A DNA stretch of 64,000 bases, taken from positions 248,001-312,000 of the forward strand of contig LJCX01000023.1 in NCBI GenBank assembly GCA_001298545.1. Reading direction: 5' to 3'. Below are positions 1 through 8,990 of the stretch, one piece after another. Below the pieces are notes generated by a model. That model was given only the letters and a program-made list of their open reading frames with translations, ran no database searches and was not told the origin of the DNA. A program made the position numbers and the translations under genes. How positions within the stretch are numbered: the first letter of the stretch is position 1; every line of letters starts with the position of its first letter. Source of the stretch: Actinobacteria bacterium OV320 (GTDB taxonomy: Bacteria > Actinomycetota > Actinomycetes > Streptomycetales > Streptomycetaceae).

Positions 1-630
1 GAGGTCAAGGAGTTCACCGACTACGTCACGCCGAACACGGCGACGGAGGACGGCTCGGTCGACGCCAACTACTTCCAGAACCAGCCGTACCTCGACGACT
101 TCAACAAGAAGAACGGCACCCACATCGTGCCCGTCGTCACGGTCCACCTGGAGCCGCTCGGCCTCTACTCCCACAAGGTCAAGAGCGCCGAAGCCCTGAA
201 GAGCGGCGCGACGATCGCGGTTCCCAACGACAGCGTCAACGAGGCCCGCGCCCTGAAGCTGCTCGCCGCGAACAAGCTCATCACCCTCAAGGCCGGTGTG
301 GGCAACGACGCGACCCCCGCGGACATCACCGAGAACCCGAAGAAGCTCAAGTTCAAGGAGCTGGAGGCGGCCCAGACCCCGCGCTCCCTGGACGACGTGG
401 ACGCCGCCGTCATCAATGGCAACTACGCCATCGAGGCCGACCTGAAGCCCGCGTCGGACGCCCTCGTCCTGGAGTCCGCCACGGACAACCCGTACGGCAA
501 CTTCCTCGCCGTCAAGGACGGCAACGAGGACGACCCGCGGGTGAAGAAGCTGGCCGAGCTCCTCACCTCCGCCGAGGTCAAGAAGTTCATCGAGGAAAAG
601 TACGACGGCTCCGTCATCGCCTCGTTCTGA
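1..630 (+). CDS. metQ: MetQ/NlpA-family ABC transporter lipoprotein, C-terminal part
   Basis: The reading frame is open from the first base, so the N-terminus (signal peptide and lipobox) lies outside the window. The visible 209 residues match the NlpA/MetQ family of substrate-binding lipoproteins, which deliver methionine to the MetNI importer at the outer face of the membrane. Recognisable family segments are the aromatic-rich FQNQPYLDDFNK block, VHLEPLGLYS, the IAVPNDSVNEARAL strand-helix and the C-terminal DDPRVKKLAELL...EVKKFIEEKY helix. The metN and metI partners would lie upstream, outside the window. Methionine is the family's usual substrate; related members bind other small ligands. 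A GC-rich hairpin follows the stop. Confidence 0.85.
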   Translation, partial: EVKEFTDYVTPNTATEDGSVDANYFQNQPYLDDFNKKNGTHIVPVVTVHLEPLGLYSHKVKSAEALKSGATIAVPNDSVNEARALKLLAANKLITLKAGVGNDATPADITENPKKLKFKELEAAQTPRSLDDVDAAVINGNYAIEADLKPASDALVLESATDNPYGNFLAVKDGNEDDPRVKKLAELLTSAEVKKFIEEKYDGSVIASF

Positions 631-666
631 ACACCTTGACCGGCCGGGGTACCGGCACTTGCGCCC

Positions 667-697
667 GGGGTCCGCACCATCACCTGGTGTGGACCCC
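667..697 (+). terminator. hairpin terminator after metQ
   Basis: A 13-bp inverted repeat with one mismatch (arms 667-679 and 685-697, 5-nt loop) lies 37 bases after the metQ stop. There is no U-run, which is common for Streptomyces terminators. Confidence 0.6.
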
Positions 698-799
698 GTG
701 GTGTGGTTCCGGGCCCACATGCTGCATGCTGGGCAGTTCAGCGGACCCTGACGGGTCGGCAGGTCACACCCCGAAGTATCGAAGGTTACGGAGCGGCGC

Positions 800-1438
800 A
801 TGACGAGCACCTTCCCCACCATCTCCATCAGCACGGAGCGGTTGGTGCTGCGTCGCCTCGACGAGGACGACGTGCCCGCCCTGGCCGACATGATGAACGA
901 CGAGCAGGTCGCGGCCTGGACGGCCGTGCCCCAGCCCTACGACGAGGCGGCCGCCCGCCGCTGGATCACCGAGTACGCGCCCACCGAACGCACCGAGGGC
1001 CGCGGCCTCGACCTCGCGGTCACCGAGTTCCTCACCCAGCGCCTGGTCGGCGTCATCCAGCTCGCCAAGACCAACTGGCACGTCCGCTCCACCGAACTGT
1101 CGTACATCATCGCGCCCTGGGCGCGCGGCGAGGGCTACGCCTCCGAGGCGGCGCTGGCCACCGCCCAATGGCTGGTCCGCGACCAGAAGTTCGAGCGCAT
1201 CGAGCTGCGCACGGCCGCCGACAACACCGCCTCCCAGCAGGTCGCGCAGAAGATCGGCTGTATCAGCGAGGGCGTGCTGCGCGGCGCCTGCATAGCGCGC
1301 GCCCGGGCCGAGGACGGCCGGTGGAATGAGGTGCGCACCGACTACATCGTGTGGAGCCTCCTCCCGGAGGACCTGGAGGGCCCCGGGGAGCACTTCGCGG
1401 AGAGCGGCGGTTTCACGTCGTACACCGACTGGAACTGA
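800..1438 (+). CDS. GNAT-family N-acetyltransferase (RimJ/RimL type)
   Basis: A 212-residue protein of the usual length for RimJ/RimL-like acetyltransferases, which move an acetyl group from acetyl-CoA to an amino group of a protein or small molecule. The opening TERLVLRRLDEDD (about residues 12-24) is the family's first strand. The acetyl-CoA pyrophosphate loop is seen in APWARGEGYASEA (about 105-117), followed by the helix and the ELRTAADNTASQQVAQKIG segment (about 134-152). The ATG is preceded by GGAG seven bases upstream. It stands alone between metQ and cobL. The substrate cannot be told from sequence. Confidence 0.85.
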   Translation: MTSTFPTISISTERLVLRRLDEDDVPALADMMNDEQVAAWTAVPQPYDEAAARRWITEYAPTERTEGRGLDLAVTEFLTQRLVGVIQLAKTNWHVRSTELSYIIAPWARGEGYASEAALATAQWLVRDQKFERIELRTAADNTASQQVAQKIGCISEGVLRGACIARARAEDGRWNEVRTDYIVWSLLPEDLEGPGEHFAESGGFTSYTDWN

Positions 1439-1534
1439 CTCCCGCGCCGGTGCCACCACCCTTGCCGTGACCCACCGACCAGGTACCCTCACGGAGCCCG
1501 CTACCTGCGTGAACCCCGGGGGAGACTGACGACG

Positions 1535-2758
1535 ATGGCCGACCGCGTCACGGTGATCGGATGGGACGGTTCGCCGCTGACCGCCGCGGCCCGCTCCGCC
1601 CTCGGTGCCGCCACGCTGGTGGCCGGCGCCCCCCACCACCTGACGCTGCCCGAGGTGCCGCCCGCGGCGGAGCGCGTCCGGCTCGGCAGTGTCTCCCTCG
1701 CCGCCCGCCGCATCGCGGGCCACCGCGGCACCGCGGTCGTCCTCGCCGACGGCGACCCGGGCTTCTTCGGCGTCGTACGGACCCTGCGCGCACCCGAGTT
1801 CGGCCTGGAGGTCGAGGTCGTCCCGGCCGTCTCCGCCGTCGCCGCCGCCTTCGCCCGGGCCGGCATGCCCTGGGACGACGCCCATGTGGTCGTCGCCCAC
1901 CGGCGCACCCTGCGCCGCGCCGTGAACGTCTGCCGCGCTCACACCAAGGTCGCCGTCCTCACCTCCCCGGGCGCGGGCCCCGCCGAGCTCGGCCTGCTCA
2001 TGGACGGCGTGCACCGCACGTTCGTCGTCTGCGAGGAACTCGGCACCACCCGCGAACAGGTCAGCGTCGTCACCTCCGACAAGGCCGCCGACCACACCTG
2101 GCGCGACCCCAACGTCGTCATCGTCATCGGCGGTCCCACCGGGCCGGTCGTCTCCGGGGACAGCGGCTGGATCGCCGGCCGCGACCCGGGCACCGGCCCG
2201 CGCGGCTGGGCCCTGCCCGCCGAGGCGTACGGCGGCGGACTCGGCGAGGGCGAGACGGAGCTGCTGCGGGCCGCCCAACTCGCCCGGCTCGGACCGCGCG
2301 TCGGCGATCTCGTCTGGGACATCGGCTGCGGCAGCGGGGCCTTCGCGACCGAGGCGGCGCGGGCGGGCGCCGCCGTCCTCGCCGTCGACCGGGACCTCGA
2401 CGCGTGCGCCCGCACCGACAGCTCCGCGCGCCGCCACGGCGTCCAGCTCCAGATCGTCCACGGCACCGCCCCGCACGTCCTGGAGAACCTGCCGGAACCC
2501 GACGTCGTACGGGTCGGCGGCGGGGGAGCGGCCGTGGTCTCCGCCGTCGCCGACCGCCGTCCGCAGCGCATCGTCACCCACGCCGGGACCCGCGACGCGG
2601 CCGAACTCGTGGGCCGCGACCTGACCGAGCACGGCTACCGCGTGGAGTGCTCGCTCGTCCAGTCCGTCGAACTCGACACACGGGCCTGGACGGAACGGGA
2701 GCGGAGCGTCGCGTTCCTCCTCACCGGGGAAATCGTCCGGCGCGCGTCGCCCCGCTGA
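1535..2758 (+). CDS. cobL: Precorrin-6Y C5,15-methyltransferase (decarboxylating), CbiE-CbiT fusion
   Basis: A 407-residue two-domain enzyme of aerobic corrin-ring synthesis, methylating precorrin-6B at C5 and C15 and decarboxylating the acetate side chain at C12. Residues 1 to about 205 form the CbiE tetrapyrrole methylase domain (VIGWDGSPLT start, DGDPGFFG, PAVSAVAAAFARAGMPWDDA). About 230-407 form the CbiT domain with SAM motif I VWDIGCGSGAFATEA near residues 260-274 and ILRVG-like VVRVGGGG later. The ATG follows GGGGGAGA about 11 bases upstream. The length fits bifunctional CobL. It lies upstream of the BluB-CobT fusion, so adjacent genes cover both corrin-ring and lower-ligand steps. Confidence 0.9.
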   Translation: MADRVTVIGWDGSPLTAAARSALGAATLVAGAPHHLTLPEVPPAAERVRLGSVSLAARRIAGHRGTAVVLADGDPGFFGVVRTLRAPEFGLEVEVVPAVSAVAAAFARAGMPWDDAHVVVAHRRTLRRAVNVCRAHTKVAVLTSPGAGPAELGLLMDGVHRTFVVCEELGTTREQVSVVTSDKAADHTWRDPNVVIVIGGPTGPVVSGDSGWIAGRDPGTGPRGWALPAEAYGGGLGEGETELLRAAQLARLGPRVGDLVWDIGCGSGAFATEAARAGAAVLAVDRDLDACARTDSSARRHGVQLQIVHGTAPHVLENLPEPDVVRVGGGGAAVVSAVADRRPQRIVTHAGTRDAAELVGRDLTEHGYRVECSLVQSVELDTRAWTERERSVAFLLTGEIVRRASPR

Positions 2759-3228
2759 AGCCTGCGGACGGGCGGGGCGCCGAGTGAGGGACAAGTGAGG
2801 GGCGCGTGAGGGACCCGTGTGCGGCGGGCGCCGGGCAGGACCTTGCCGACCGCCGATCGTGACCCGGCGCGCCCTCCCCGTGATCCTGTTGTCGTACCGC
2901 GCGCGGTAGGCTGGCCGATCGTCGTACCGCTTCCGGTCGCCCGGCACTTCGTCGGTCAATGTCCGGAAAACGCATCCCTTTTGGGGTGGGTGTGGTACGG
3001 CAGAACCGGAGGACGCGCAACGTGGCGCAGTCCACAGCGGGGCGTCGCGGATCACGCTGTCGCGACGCGACTACGGCCGGGACAATGCCACTGAATGGCT
3101 TTGTCGCTTTTTCGGGCGGGTCGTTCGTGCCGCTGGGCACGGACGCTCGTTCTTCACTACGGGGCGGTCGGTGCGCCGCTCCGGGTGAGCTGGTCGTAGA
3201 AGCACTAACCGATGGGCGAGGGGTACGC
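2759..3228 (+). promoter_or_regulatory. 470-bp structured leader between cobL and bluB-cobT
   Basis: No gene is seen here. The first half contains a perfect 14-bp palindrome (2895-2908) that overlaps a possible -10 hexamer TAGGCT (2907-2912), and a repeat of its half-site TACCGC at 2935-2940. The second half can fold into three successive hairpins: 3011-3033 (8 bp with one bulge), 3042-3068 (8 bp, 11-nt loop) and 3081-3105 (10 bp, one mismatch, 5-nt loop). The last is followed by a T run at 3108-3112. I looked for a cobalamin riboswitch and did not find its core. The arrangement suggests transcriptional control of the next gene, but this is inference. Confidence 0.4.
3081..3112 (+). terminator. 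terminator-like hairpin with T run upstream of bluB-cobT
   Basis: Arms GACAATGCCA and TGGCTTTGTC enclose loop CTGAA and are followed by GCTTTTT. It could end the cobL transcript (about 320 bases after its stop) or act as an attenuator 120 bases before the next start codon. Confidence 0.5.
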
Positions 3229-6200
3229 ATGACCGACACCGGCCAGGTCCCGGGCGAGGGACTGCCGGAGAGCGCAGGCATGGTGGAACAGCCGGGCGCC
3301 CCCGCGCACGGTGCGTACACCTACCTCTCCGAGACCACCGCCGAGGACGAAGACCTGTTGCTGCTGCCGGGTGCCCAGAGCGCGTGGGGCAACGAGGTGG
3401 CGCCGCCCGCGCCGGAGCCGGTCGTCGAGACGGTGCACGAGCCGGGCCCGCACGAGACGGCGGGCCGCGACAGCGGTTCGGTCGACCTCAGCGCGGTCCG
3501 CCTGCCCGGCCCGTCGGCGCCCCAGGCGGCCCCGCGCCGCCCCCTGCATCTCGGCCCGCCGATCCCCGACGCCTCCGCGAGCCCGGTCCGCTCCCTCGCC
3601 GACCGCGGCCCCGCGGGCGCGCCGGTACGACAGACCGGGGCGTCCGCGTCCGGCCCCGAGTACCTCGACGCCCCGCACCTGCGCGAGACGCCGCAGGGAG
3701 CGTCTCCCTGGGGCACCGCGCAGCCGCCGGTCGAGCACGGGGCCACGGCTGCGGAAACGGTTGCTCCGGCAGCCGTCGCTGCGGCGCAGCAGCGCGAGCC
3801 GGTCGGCGTGGCCCAGGCCGTCGTCGCCCGGGTGGCGACCGAGGCGATCGCCGCGACCGCCCCCCAGGAGCCCCAGGACACCGAAGTCTTCGGCGGCGAG
3901 GCGCCCGTGTCGGCGCGGGCTGCCGAGGGCTACGGGGTCGTCGACCCCGGCGAGCTGCTCGGAGCCGCCATGATGGCGGAGGCGGAGCAGGCACCCGCCG
4001 TGGAGGTCGCGGAGGCCGGGCAGCACGCGGCCGACGTCCCCTTCTCCGGAGACGACGGGACCGCGCACGGCACACCCGGTCCGGCCGTCGACGCGCCGGT
4101 GGACGCGGCGCAGGCGCCGGAAGCCGCCCAGGGCCCCCAGGTCCCCGCGTCCGCGCACGCGGAGCAGCCGGTCGTCGTCGCCGAGGGCACCGCGCCGGCC
4201 GAACCGGCCATGGCCCAGGCAGCCGAGGAGGCGGCCCCGGCCGAGGTGACGGAGCTCGCCGAGACGGCGGAGTCCGCAGAGACGGCAGCGCCCGCGGAGG
4301 CTTCCGACGTGAACTCCGCAGCGGAGAACGTCGCTGAGGCGGCCGACGCCGGGCAGCCGAGCCCGGTCGAGGCGCCGCAGCAGCCGGAGCCCCAGCAGCC
4401 CGTGGAGTCCGCGGAGCACGTGGAGTCCGTGGAGTCCGTGGAGTCCGCGGAGCCTCACGCGAGCCTCGGCGACGCACCGGCCCAGGCTCACGAGGCGCCC
4501 GCGGCGGAGGCGGTCCCGGTCGCCGAGTTCGCTCCCGCACCCGGCACCACTGCCGAAGTCCCCGTGCCGGACGCCGTCGTGGTCCTTGAGCCCACCCCCG
4601 CTGAGCCCACTCCCACTCCCACTCCCGCGCCCGCAGCCGCCCCTGCCCCCGAGCCCGTGGCGACCGTCATCCCTGACGTGCCCGAACCGGCGGCACCCGC
4701 CCAGGAGTTGCCCGGCCCCGTGGCCGAGGCCCCCGCGCCCGAGGCGACCTCCGCGCCCGAGGCGAACCCTGTGCCGGAGGTCCCCGCGCCCGCCGCCGCT
4801 CCCGAGTCCGTCCTGCTCGTCGACGCCTTCGTGGCGTCGGCCGAGGTCGCCGCCGCAGCAGCAGCCCTCGCCGAGCCGACCGCCCCGCAGGCCGAGCCCG
4901 TTCAGGAGCAGCCCGTCGAGCCGCTCCAGGACGTCCAGTCGGCACCGCTGCCGGAACCCGAGCAGCAGCCGGAGGCGCAGACTCCGCACGAGACCCTCGC
5001 CCCGGCCGCTCACATCGCGGCCCCTGCGTCTCACATTCCGGAAGCGCCCGTGCCCGGGACGACCGCCGAAGCCGAGGCCGCCCCCGAAGCCGAGGCCGCC
5101 CCCGAGGCCGCAGTCGAAGCCGCGCCCGAGGCGGAGGCCCCGGTCGGCCGGTCGGAGCCCGCCCCCGCAGCAGCAGCCCTCGCGGAGGCGGAGCCCGAAC
5201 AGGAGCCGGAGCCGACGCCGGAACCGCAGCCGGAACCGGCGGCGGCGGAGTCGCCCGTCGAGGCGATCCCCGCGCAGGTCGTCCCCGAGCCCGTGCCGGT
5301 CGCGGTCCCCGTGGCCGTGGACGCCACGGCCACCCCGCAGCCGGCGCAGCAGGAGCACGCGCTAGCGCACCCGCAGCTCGTCCAGGAGCCGGTGGCCGTC
5401 CTCGCGTCACCCGCCGCCCCCTTGGCCGACCAGCAGGAGCAGCCCGACCGGCCGGCCGGGTCGGCGTCGCCGGACCAGCCCCTGGGCCGGTTCGTGCCGG
5501 TCGAGGGCGTGGTGCCCAGCACCCCGCACCTCGCCCCGACCCCGCCGCACCCCCTGGTGCTCCCCACGGAGGAGCAGACCGCCCACCCGGTGGCGGAACA
5601 GGGGCGGACCGCCGAAGCGGACGCCGCCCGGACCACCGTCACGGTCCCCGCCCCTCGCGGCGCCGACCCCGCTCCCGCCCCGGCGGCCCCGGACACGGAG
5701 CCCGAGACCGGCATCGACCCCGATGTCGCACAGAGCCCGGAGGACCTGGAAACCAGGGCCGCCGACCAGGAAGAGAGCCCGGCCCCAGTGGAAGAAGTTC
5801 GAGAGTCCACCGGCCCCGCCGCGCCCGCGTACGACGACGCCGAGCGCGAGGCCGTCCTGAAGGTCATGCGTGAGCGCCGGGACATCCGCAACGGATTCCG
5901 CGCCGACCCGATCCCGCACGAGGTGCTGCTGCGCGTCCTGGAGGCCGCCCACACCGCGCCCTCCGTCGGTCACTCGCAGCCCTGGGACTTCGTCGTCATC
6001 CGCTCCGCCGACACCCGGCAGGCGATGCACGAACTGGCGACCCGGCAGCGTGACGCGTACGCGAAGTCGCTGCCGAAGGGCCGGGCGAAGCAGTTCAAGG
6101 AACTGAAGATCGAGGCCATCCTCGACACCCCGGTGAACATCGTCGTCACCGCCGACCCGACCCGCGGCGGCCGCCACACCCTCGGCCGGCACACCCAGCC

Positions 6201-7545
6201 GCAGATGGCGCCGTACTCCTCCGCGCTCGCCGTCGAGAACCTCTGGCTCGCCGCCCGCGCCGAGGGCCTCGGTGTCGGCTGGGTCAGCTTCTTCGACGAG
6301 CGCGAGATGGTTCGCGCGCTGGGCCTGCCCGAGCATCTCGAAGTGGTCGCCTACCTGTGCGTCGGCTACGTCGACGAGTTCCCGGACGAGCCCGAGCTGA
6401 TGCAGGCCGGCTGGGCCAAGCGCCGTCCGCTGTCGTGGGTCGTCCACGAGGAGACGTACGGCCGTCGCGCGCTGCCCGGCGAGGACCCGCACGACCTGCT
6501 CGCCGAGACCGTCGCCAGTGTTCGCCCGCTGGACGCCAAGGCGCTCGGCGAGGCCTGGGAGCGCCAGAAGCGCATGACGAAGCCGCCGGGCTCGCTCGGC
6601 ATGCTGGAGATCATCTCCGCGCAGCTGTCCGGCCTGTCGCGGCAGTGCCCGCCGCCGATCCCGGAGCCCGCGGCCGTCGCGATCTTCGCCGGCGACCACG
6701 GGGTGCACGCGCAGGGGGTCACCCCCTGGCCGCAGGAGGTGACGGCGCAGATGGTCGCCAACTTCCTCGGCGGGGGAGCGGTCTGCAACGCCTTCGCGAC
6801 CCAGGTGGGCGCCGAGGTCTGCGTGGTGGACGTGGGCGTCGCCGCCGAACTGCCCGCGACCCCCGGCCTGCTGCCCCGCAAGATCCGCGCGGGCACGTCC
6901 GACATGACCACCGGCCCCGCGATGACCCGCGAGGAGGCCAAGCAGGCCATCGAGGTCGGTATCGAGACGGCCCGCGACCTGGTCGCGGCCGGCAACAAGG
7001 CGCTGCTCACGGGCGAGATGGGTATCGCGAACACCACGGCGTCCGCGGCCCTCATCTCGGTCTTCACGGGCGCCGACCCGGCCGAGGTCACCGGCCGCGG
7101 CACCGGTATCAACGACGAGACCCTCGCCCGCAAGACCGAGGTCGTGCGCCGGGCACTGGAGGTCCACCAGCCGGACCCGGCGGACCCCATCGGCGTCCTC
7201 GCCGCGATCGGCGGCTTCGAACACGCGGCGATGGTCGGCCTCCTCCTCGGCGGCGCCTCCCTGCGCACGCCCGTGATCCTGGACGGCGTCAGCGCCGGCG
7301 CCGCGGCCCTGGTCGCCCGCGCCATCGCCCCCGAGGTCCTCGCGGCCTGCATCGCGGGCCATCGCAGCGCCGAACCCGGTCATGTGGCCGCCCTGAACAA
7401 GCTGGGCCTGCGTCCCCTGGTCGACCTCGACCTCCGCCTCGGCGAGGGAACGGGCGCCCTGCTCGCCCTGCCGCTGGTGCAGAGCACCGCCAGGGCGATG
7501 CACGAGGTGGCGACGTTCGATTCGGCGGGCGTCACCGAGAAGTAG
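3229..7545 (+). CDS. cobT: BluB-CobT fusion with long disordered N-terminus (lower-ligand synthesis and activation)
   Basis: A 1,438-residue protein. Residues 1 to about 865 are low-complexity, rich in Ala, Pro and Glu with strings such as PTPTPTPAPAAAPAPEP, and are probably disordered and acidic. About 868-1090 is a nitroreductase-fold BluB domain (5,6-dimethylbenzimidazole synthase) with MRERRDIRNGF, PSVGHSQPWDF and GVGWVSFFDER. About 1095-1438 is CobT (nicotinate-nucleotide:DMB phosphoribosyltransferase) with KPPGSLGMLE, GDHGVHAQGV, GEMGIANTTASAA, ILDGVSAGAAAL, HRSAEPGH and GEGTGA. Together they make DMB from reduced flavin and convert it to alpha-ribazole phosphate. I chose the ATG at 3229 because GAGGGG lies seven bases upstream; in-frame starts at 2959 and 3085 lack this and fall in the hairpin leader. 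Confidence 0.85.
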   Translation: MTDTGQVPGEGLPESAGMVEQPGAPAHGAYTYLSETTAEDEDLLLLPGAQSAWGNEVAPPAPEPVVETVHEPGPHETAGRDSGSVDLSAVRLPGPSAPQAAPRRPLHLGPPIPDASASPVRSLADRGPAGAPVRQTGASASGPEYLDAPHLRETPQGASPWGTAQPPVEHGATAAETVAPAAVAAAQQREPVGVAQAVVARVATEAIAATAPQEPQDTEVFGGEAPVSARAAEGYGVVDPGELLGAAMMAEAEQAPAVEVAEAGQHAADVPFSGDDGTAHGTPGPAVDAPVDAAQAPEAAQGPQVPASAHAEQPVVVAEGTAPAEPAMAQAAEEAAPAEVTELAETAESAETAAPAEASDVNSAAENVAEAADAGQPSPVEAPQQPEPQQPVESAEHVESVESVESAEPHASLGDAPAQAHEAPAAEAVPVAEFAPAPGTTAEVPVPDAVVVLEPTPAEPTPTPTPAPAAAPAPEPVATVIPDVPEPAAPAQELPGPVAEAPAPEATSAPEANPVPEVPAPAAAPESVLLVDAFVASAEVAAAAAALAEPTAPQAEPVQEQPVEPLQDVQSAPLPEPEQQPEAQTPHETLAPAAHIAAPASHIPEAPVPGTTAEAEAAPEAEAAPEAAVEAAPEAEAPVGRSEPAPAAAALAEAEPEQEPEPTPEPQPEPAAAESPVEAIPAQVVPEPVPVAVPVAVDATATPQPAQQEHALAHPQLVQEPVAVLASPAAPLADQQEQPDRPAGSASPDQPLGRFVPVEGVVPSTPHLAPTPPHPLVLPTEEQTAHPVAEQGRTAEADAARTTVTVPAPRGADPAPAPAAPDTEPETGIDPDVAQSPEDLETRAADQEESPAPVEEVRESTGPAAPAYDDAEREAVLKVMRERRDIRNGFRADPIPHEVLLRVLEAAHTAPSVGHSQPWDFVVIRSADTRQAMHELATRQRDAYAKSLPKGRAKQFKELKIEAILDTPVNIVVTADPTRGGRHTLGRHTQPQMAPYSSALAVENLWLAARAEGLGVGWVSFFDEREMVRALGLPEHLEVVAYLCVGYVDEFPDEPELMQAGWAKRRPLSWVVHEETYGRRALPGEDPHDLLAETVASVRPLDAKALGEAWERQKRMTKPPGSLGMLEIISAQLSGLSRQCPPPIPEPAAVAIFAGDHGVHAQGVTPWPQEVTAQMVANFLGGGAVCNAFATQVGAEVCVVDVGVAAELPATPGLLPRKIRAGTSDMTTGPAMTREEAKQAIEVGIETARDLVAAGNKALLTGEMGIANTTASAALISVFTGADPAEVTGRGTGINDETLARKTEVVRRALEVHQPDPADPIGVLAAIGGFEHAAMVGLLLGGASLRTPVILDGVSAGAAALVARAIAPEVLAACIAGHRSAEPGHVAALNKLGLRPLVDLDLRLGEGTGALLALPLVQSTARAMHEVATFDSAGVTEK

Positions 7546-7693
7546 GGCCCGCTCAGGGGCCGGCGGGCACGCGCTTGTGCTGCCCCCGGCCCCGCCGCAT
7601 GCTGAAGTCACCTCTAAAATGCGCACGTCAGGGCCGCTCCAGAGCCGCAGCGCCCACCCTCTGCTCTCTGCCCGTACGAGGAGCCGCACCCTC

Positions 7694-8926
7694 ATGGCCG
7701 AACACCCCGCCTACCCCGTAGGCCTCCGTCTCACCGGCCGCAGGGTCGTCGTCCTCGGCGGCGGCCAGGTCGCCCAGCGCCGGCTCCCCGCGCTGATCGC
7801 GGCAGGTGCCGACATCCACCTCGTGTCCCCCGGGGCGACGCCCTCGGTGGAAGCGATGGCGGACACGGGCGAGATCACCTGGTCGAAGCGTCCGTACGCC
7901 GACGGCGACCTCGCCGACGCCTGGTACGCGCTCATCGCCACGAGCGACCCCGAGGCGAACGGCCGGGCCTCCGCCGAAGCCGAGGCGCACCGCGTCTGGT
8001 GCGTCCGCTCCGACGACGCCGACGCCGCGACCGCCTGGACCCCGGCGACCGGCCACAGCGAGGGGGTCACGGTGGCCGTGCTCACCACCGACGCCCGCGG
8101 CCGCGACCCGCGCCACACCGCCGCCATCCGTGACGCGGTCGTCGAGGGGCTGCGCGACGGCACCCTCGTCGCCCCCCACCACCGCACCCGGACCCCCGGT
8201 GTCGCGCTGGTCGGCGGCGGTCCCGGCGACCCGGATCTGATCACGGTCCGCGGGCGTCGCCTCCTCGCCGAGGCGGACGTCGTCATCGCTGACCGGCTGG
8301 GCCCGCGCGACCTGCTCGCCGAACTCCCGCCGCATGTCGAGGTGATCGACGCGGCGAAGATCCCCTACGGCCGGTTCATGGCCCAGGAGGCCATCAACAA
8401 CGCGCTGATCGAGCACGCCAAGCAGGGCAAGTCGGTCGTCCGCCTCAAGGGCGGCGACCCGTACGTCTTCGGCCGTGGCATGGAGGAACTCCAGGCACTC
8501 GCGCAGGCCGGTATCGCCTGCACGGTCGTGCCGGGCATCTCCAGCTCGATCTCGGTGCCCGGCGCGGCCGGCATCCCGGTCACCCACCGGGGCGTCGCCC
8601 ATGAGTTCACGGTGGTCAGCGGGCATGTCGCTCCCGACGACGAGCGGTCGCTGGTCGACTGGCCCTCCCTCGCGAAGCTCACCGGCACCCTGGTGATCCT
8701 CATGGGCGTCGACAAGATCGGGAAGATCGCCGAGACGCTCGTCGCGCACGGCAAGTCGCCCGACACCCCGGTCGCCCTCGTCCAGGAGGGCACGACGGCC
8801 GCCCAGCGCCGGGTGGACGCGACGCTCGCGACGGTCGCCGAGGCGGTCCGTACGCAGGAGGTCAGGCCGCCGGCGGTGATCGTCGTCGCGGCGGTCGTCG
8901 CCGTCGGCGCGCGGAGCCCGAAGTAA
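7694..8926 (+). CDS. cobA: Uroporphyrinogen-III C-methyltransferase fused to a siroheme-synthase dehydrogenase domain
   Basis: A 410-residue CysG-like enzyme. The N-terminal 150 residues form a Rossmann domain (VVVLGGGQVAQRRL, about 17-30) like Met8/CysG-B, which oxidises precorrin-2 and may insert iron. About 168-405 is the SUMT domain that methylates uroporphyrinogen III to precorrin-2 using SAM: VALVGGGPGDPDLITVRG, RLKGGDPYVFGRGMEE, VVPGISSSISVPGAAGIPVTHRG. It can feed both siroheme and cobalamin synthesis. The ATG at 7694 has ACGAGGAG ten bases upstream, and the upstream extension of the frame is unlike the family. It follows bluB-cobT by 148 bp. The symbol cysG would be equally defensible. 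Confidence 0.88.
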   Translation: MAEHPAYPVGLRLTGRRVVVLGGGQVAQRRLPALIAAGADIHLVSPGATPSVEAMADTGEITWSKRPYADGDLADAWYALIATSDPEANGRASAEAEAHRVWCVRSDDADAATAWTPATGHSEGVTVAVLTTDARGRDPRHTAAIRDAVVEGLRDGTLVAPHHRTRTPGVALVGGGPGDPDLITVRGRRLLAEADVVIADRLGPRDLLAELPPHVEVIDAAKIPYGRFMAQEAINNALIEHAKQGKSVVRLKGGDPYVFGRGMEELQALAQAGIACTVVPGISSSISVPGAAGIPVTHRGVAHEFTVVSGHVAPDDERSLVDWPSLAKLTGTLVILMGVDKIGKIAETLVAHGKSPDTPVALVQEGTTAAQRRVDATLATVAEAVRTQEVRPPAVIVVAAVVAVGARSPK

Positions 8927-8990
8927 CCGCGGGTAACACAACCGTTCCGAGCCGTTGGCACCACACCCAGGACAAGGCAGTATCACCCCT

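Noticed and set aside
764..3055. Very long minus-strand open frame opposite cobL and the acetyltransferase
   Set aside because: It is a third-position-GC shadow of the plus-strand genes, with Arg/Gly/Ala-rich translation and no family features. Similar shadows at 5407-7695, 35656-38826 and 54822-57119 were rejected for the same reason.
2959..3228. Cobalamin riboswitch, suggested by GCCACTG near 3087-3093
   Set aside because: The GCCACTG lies in the loop and arm of a terminator-like hairpin, and the remaining conserved core of the B12 element (GAAGC-GGT and flanking B12 box) is absent.
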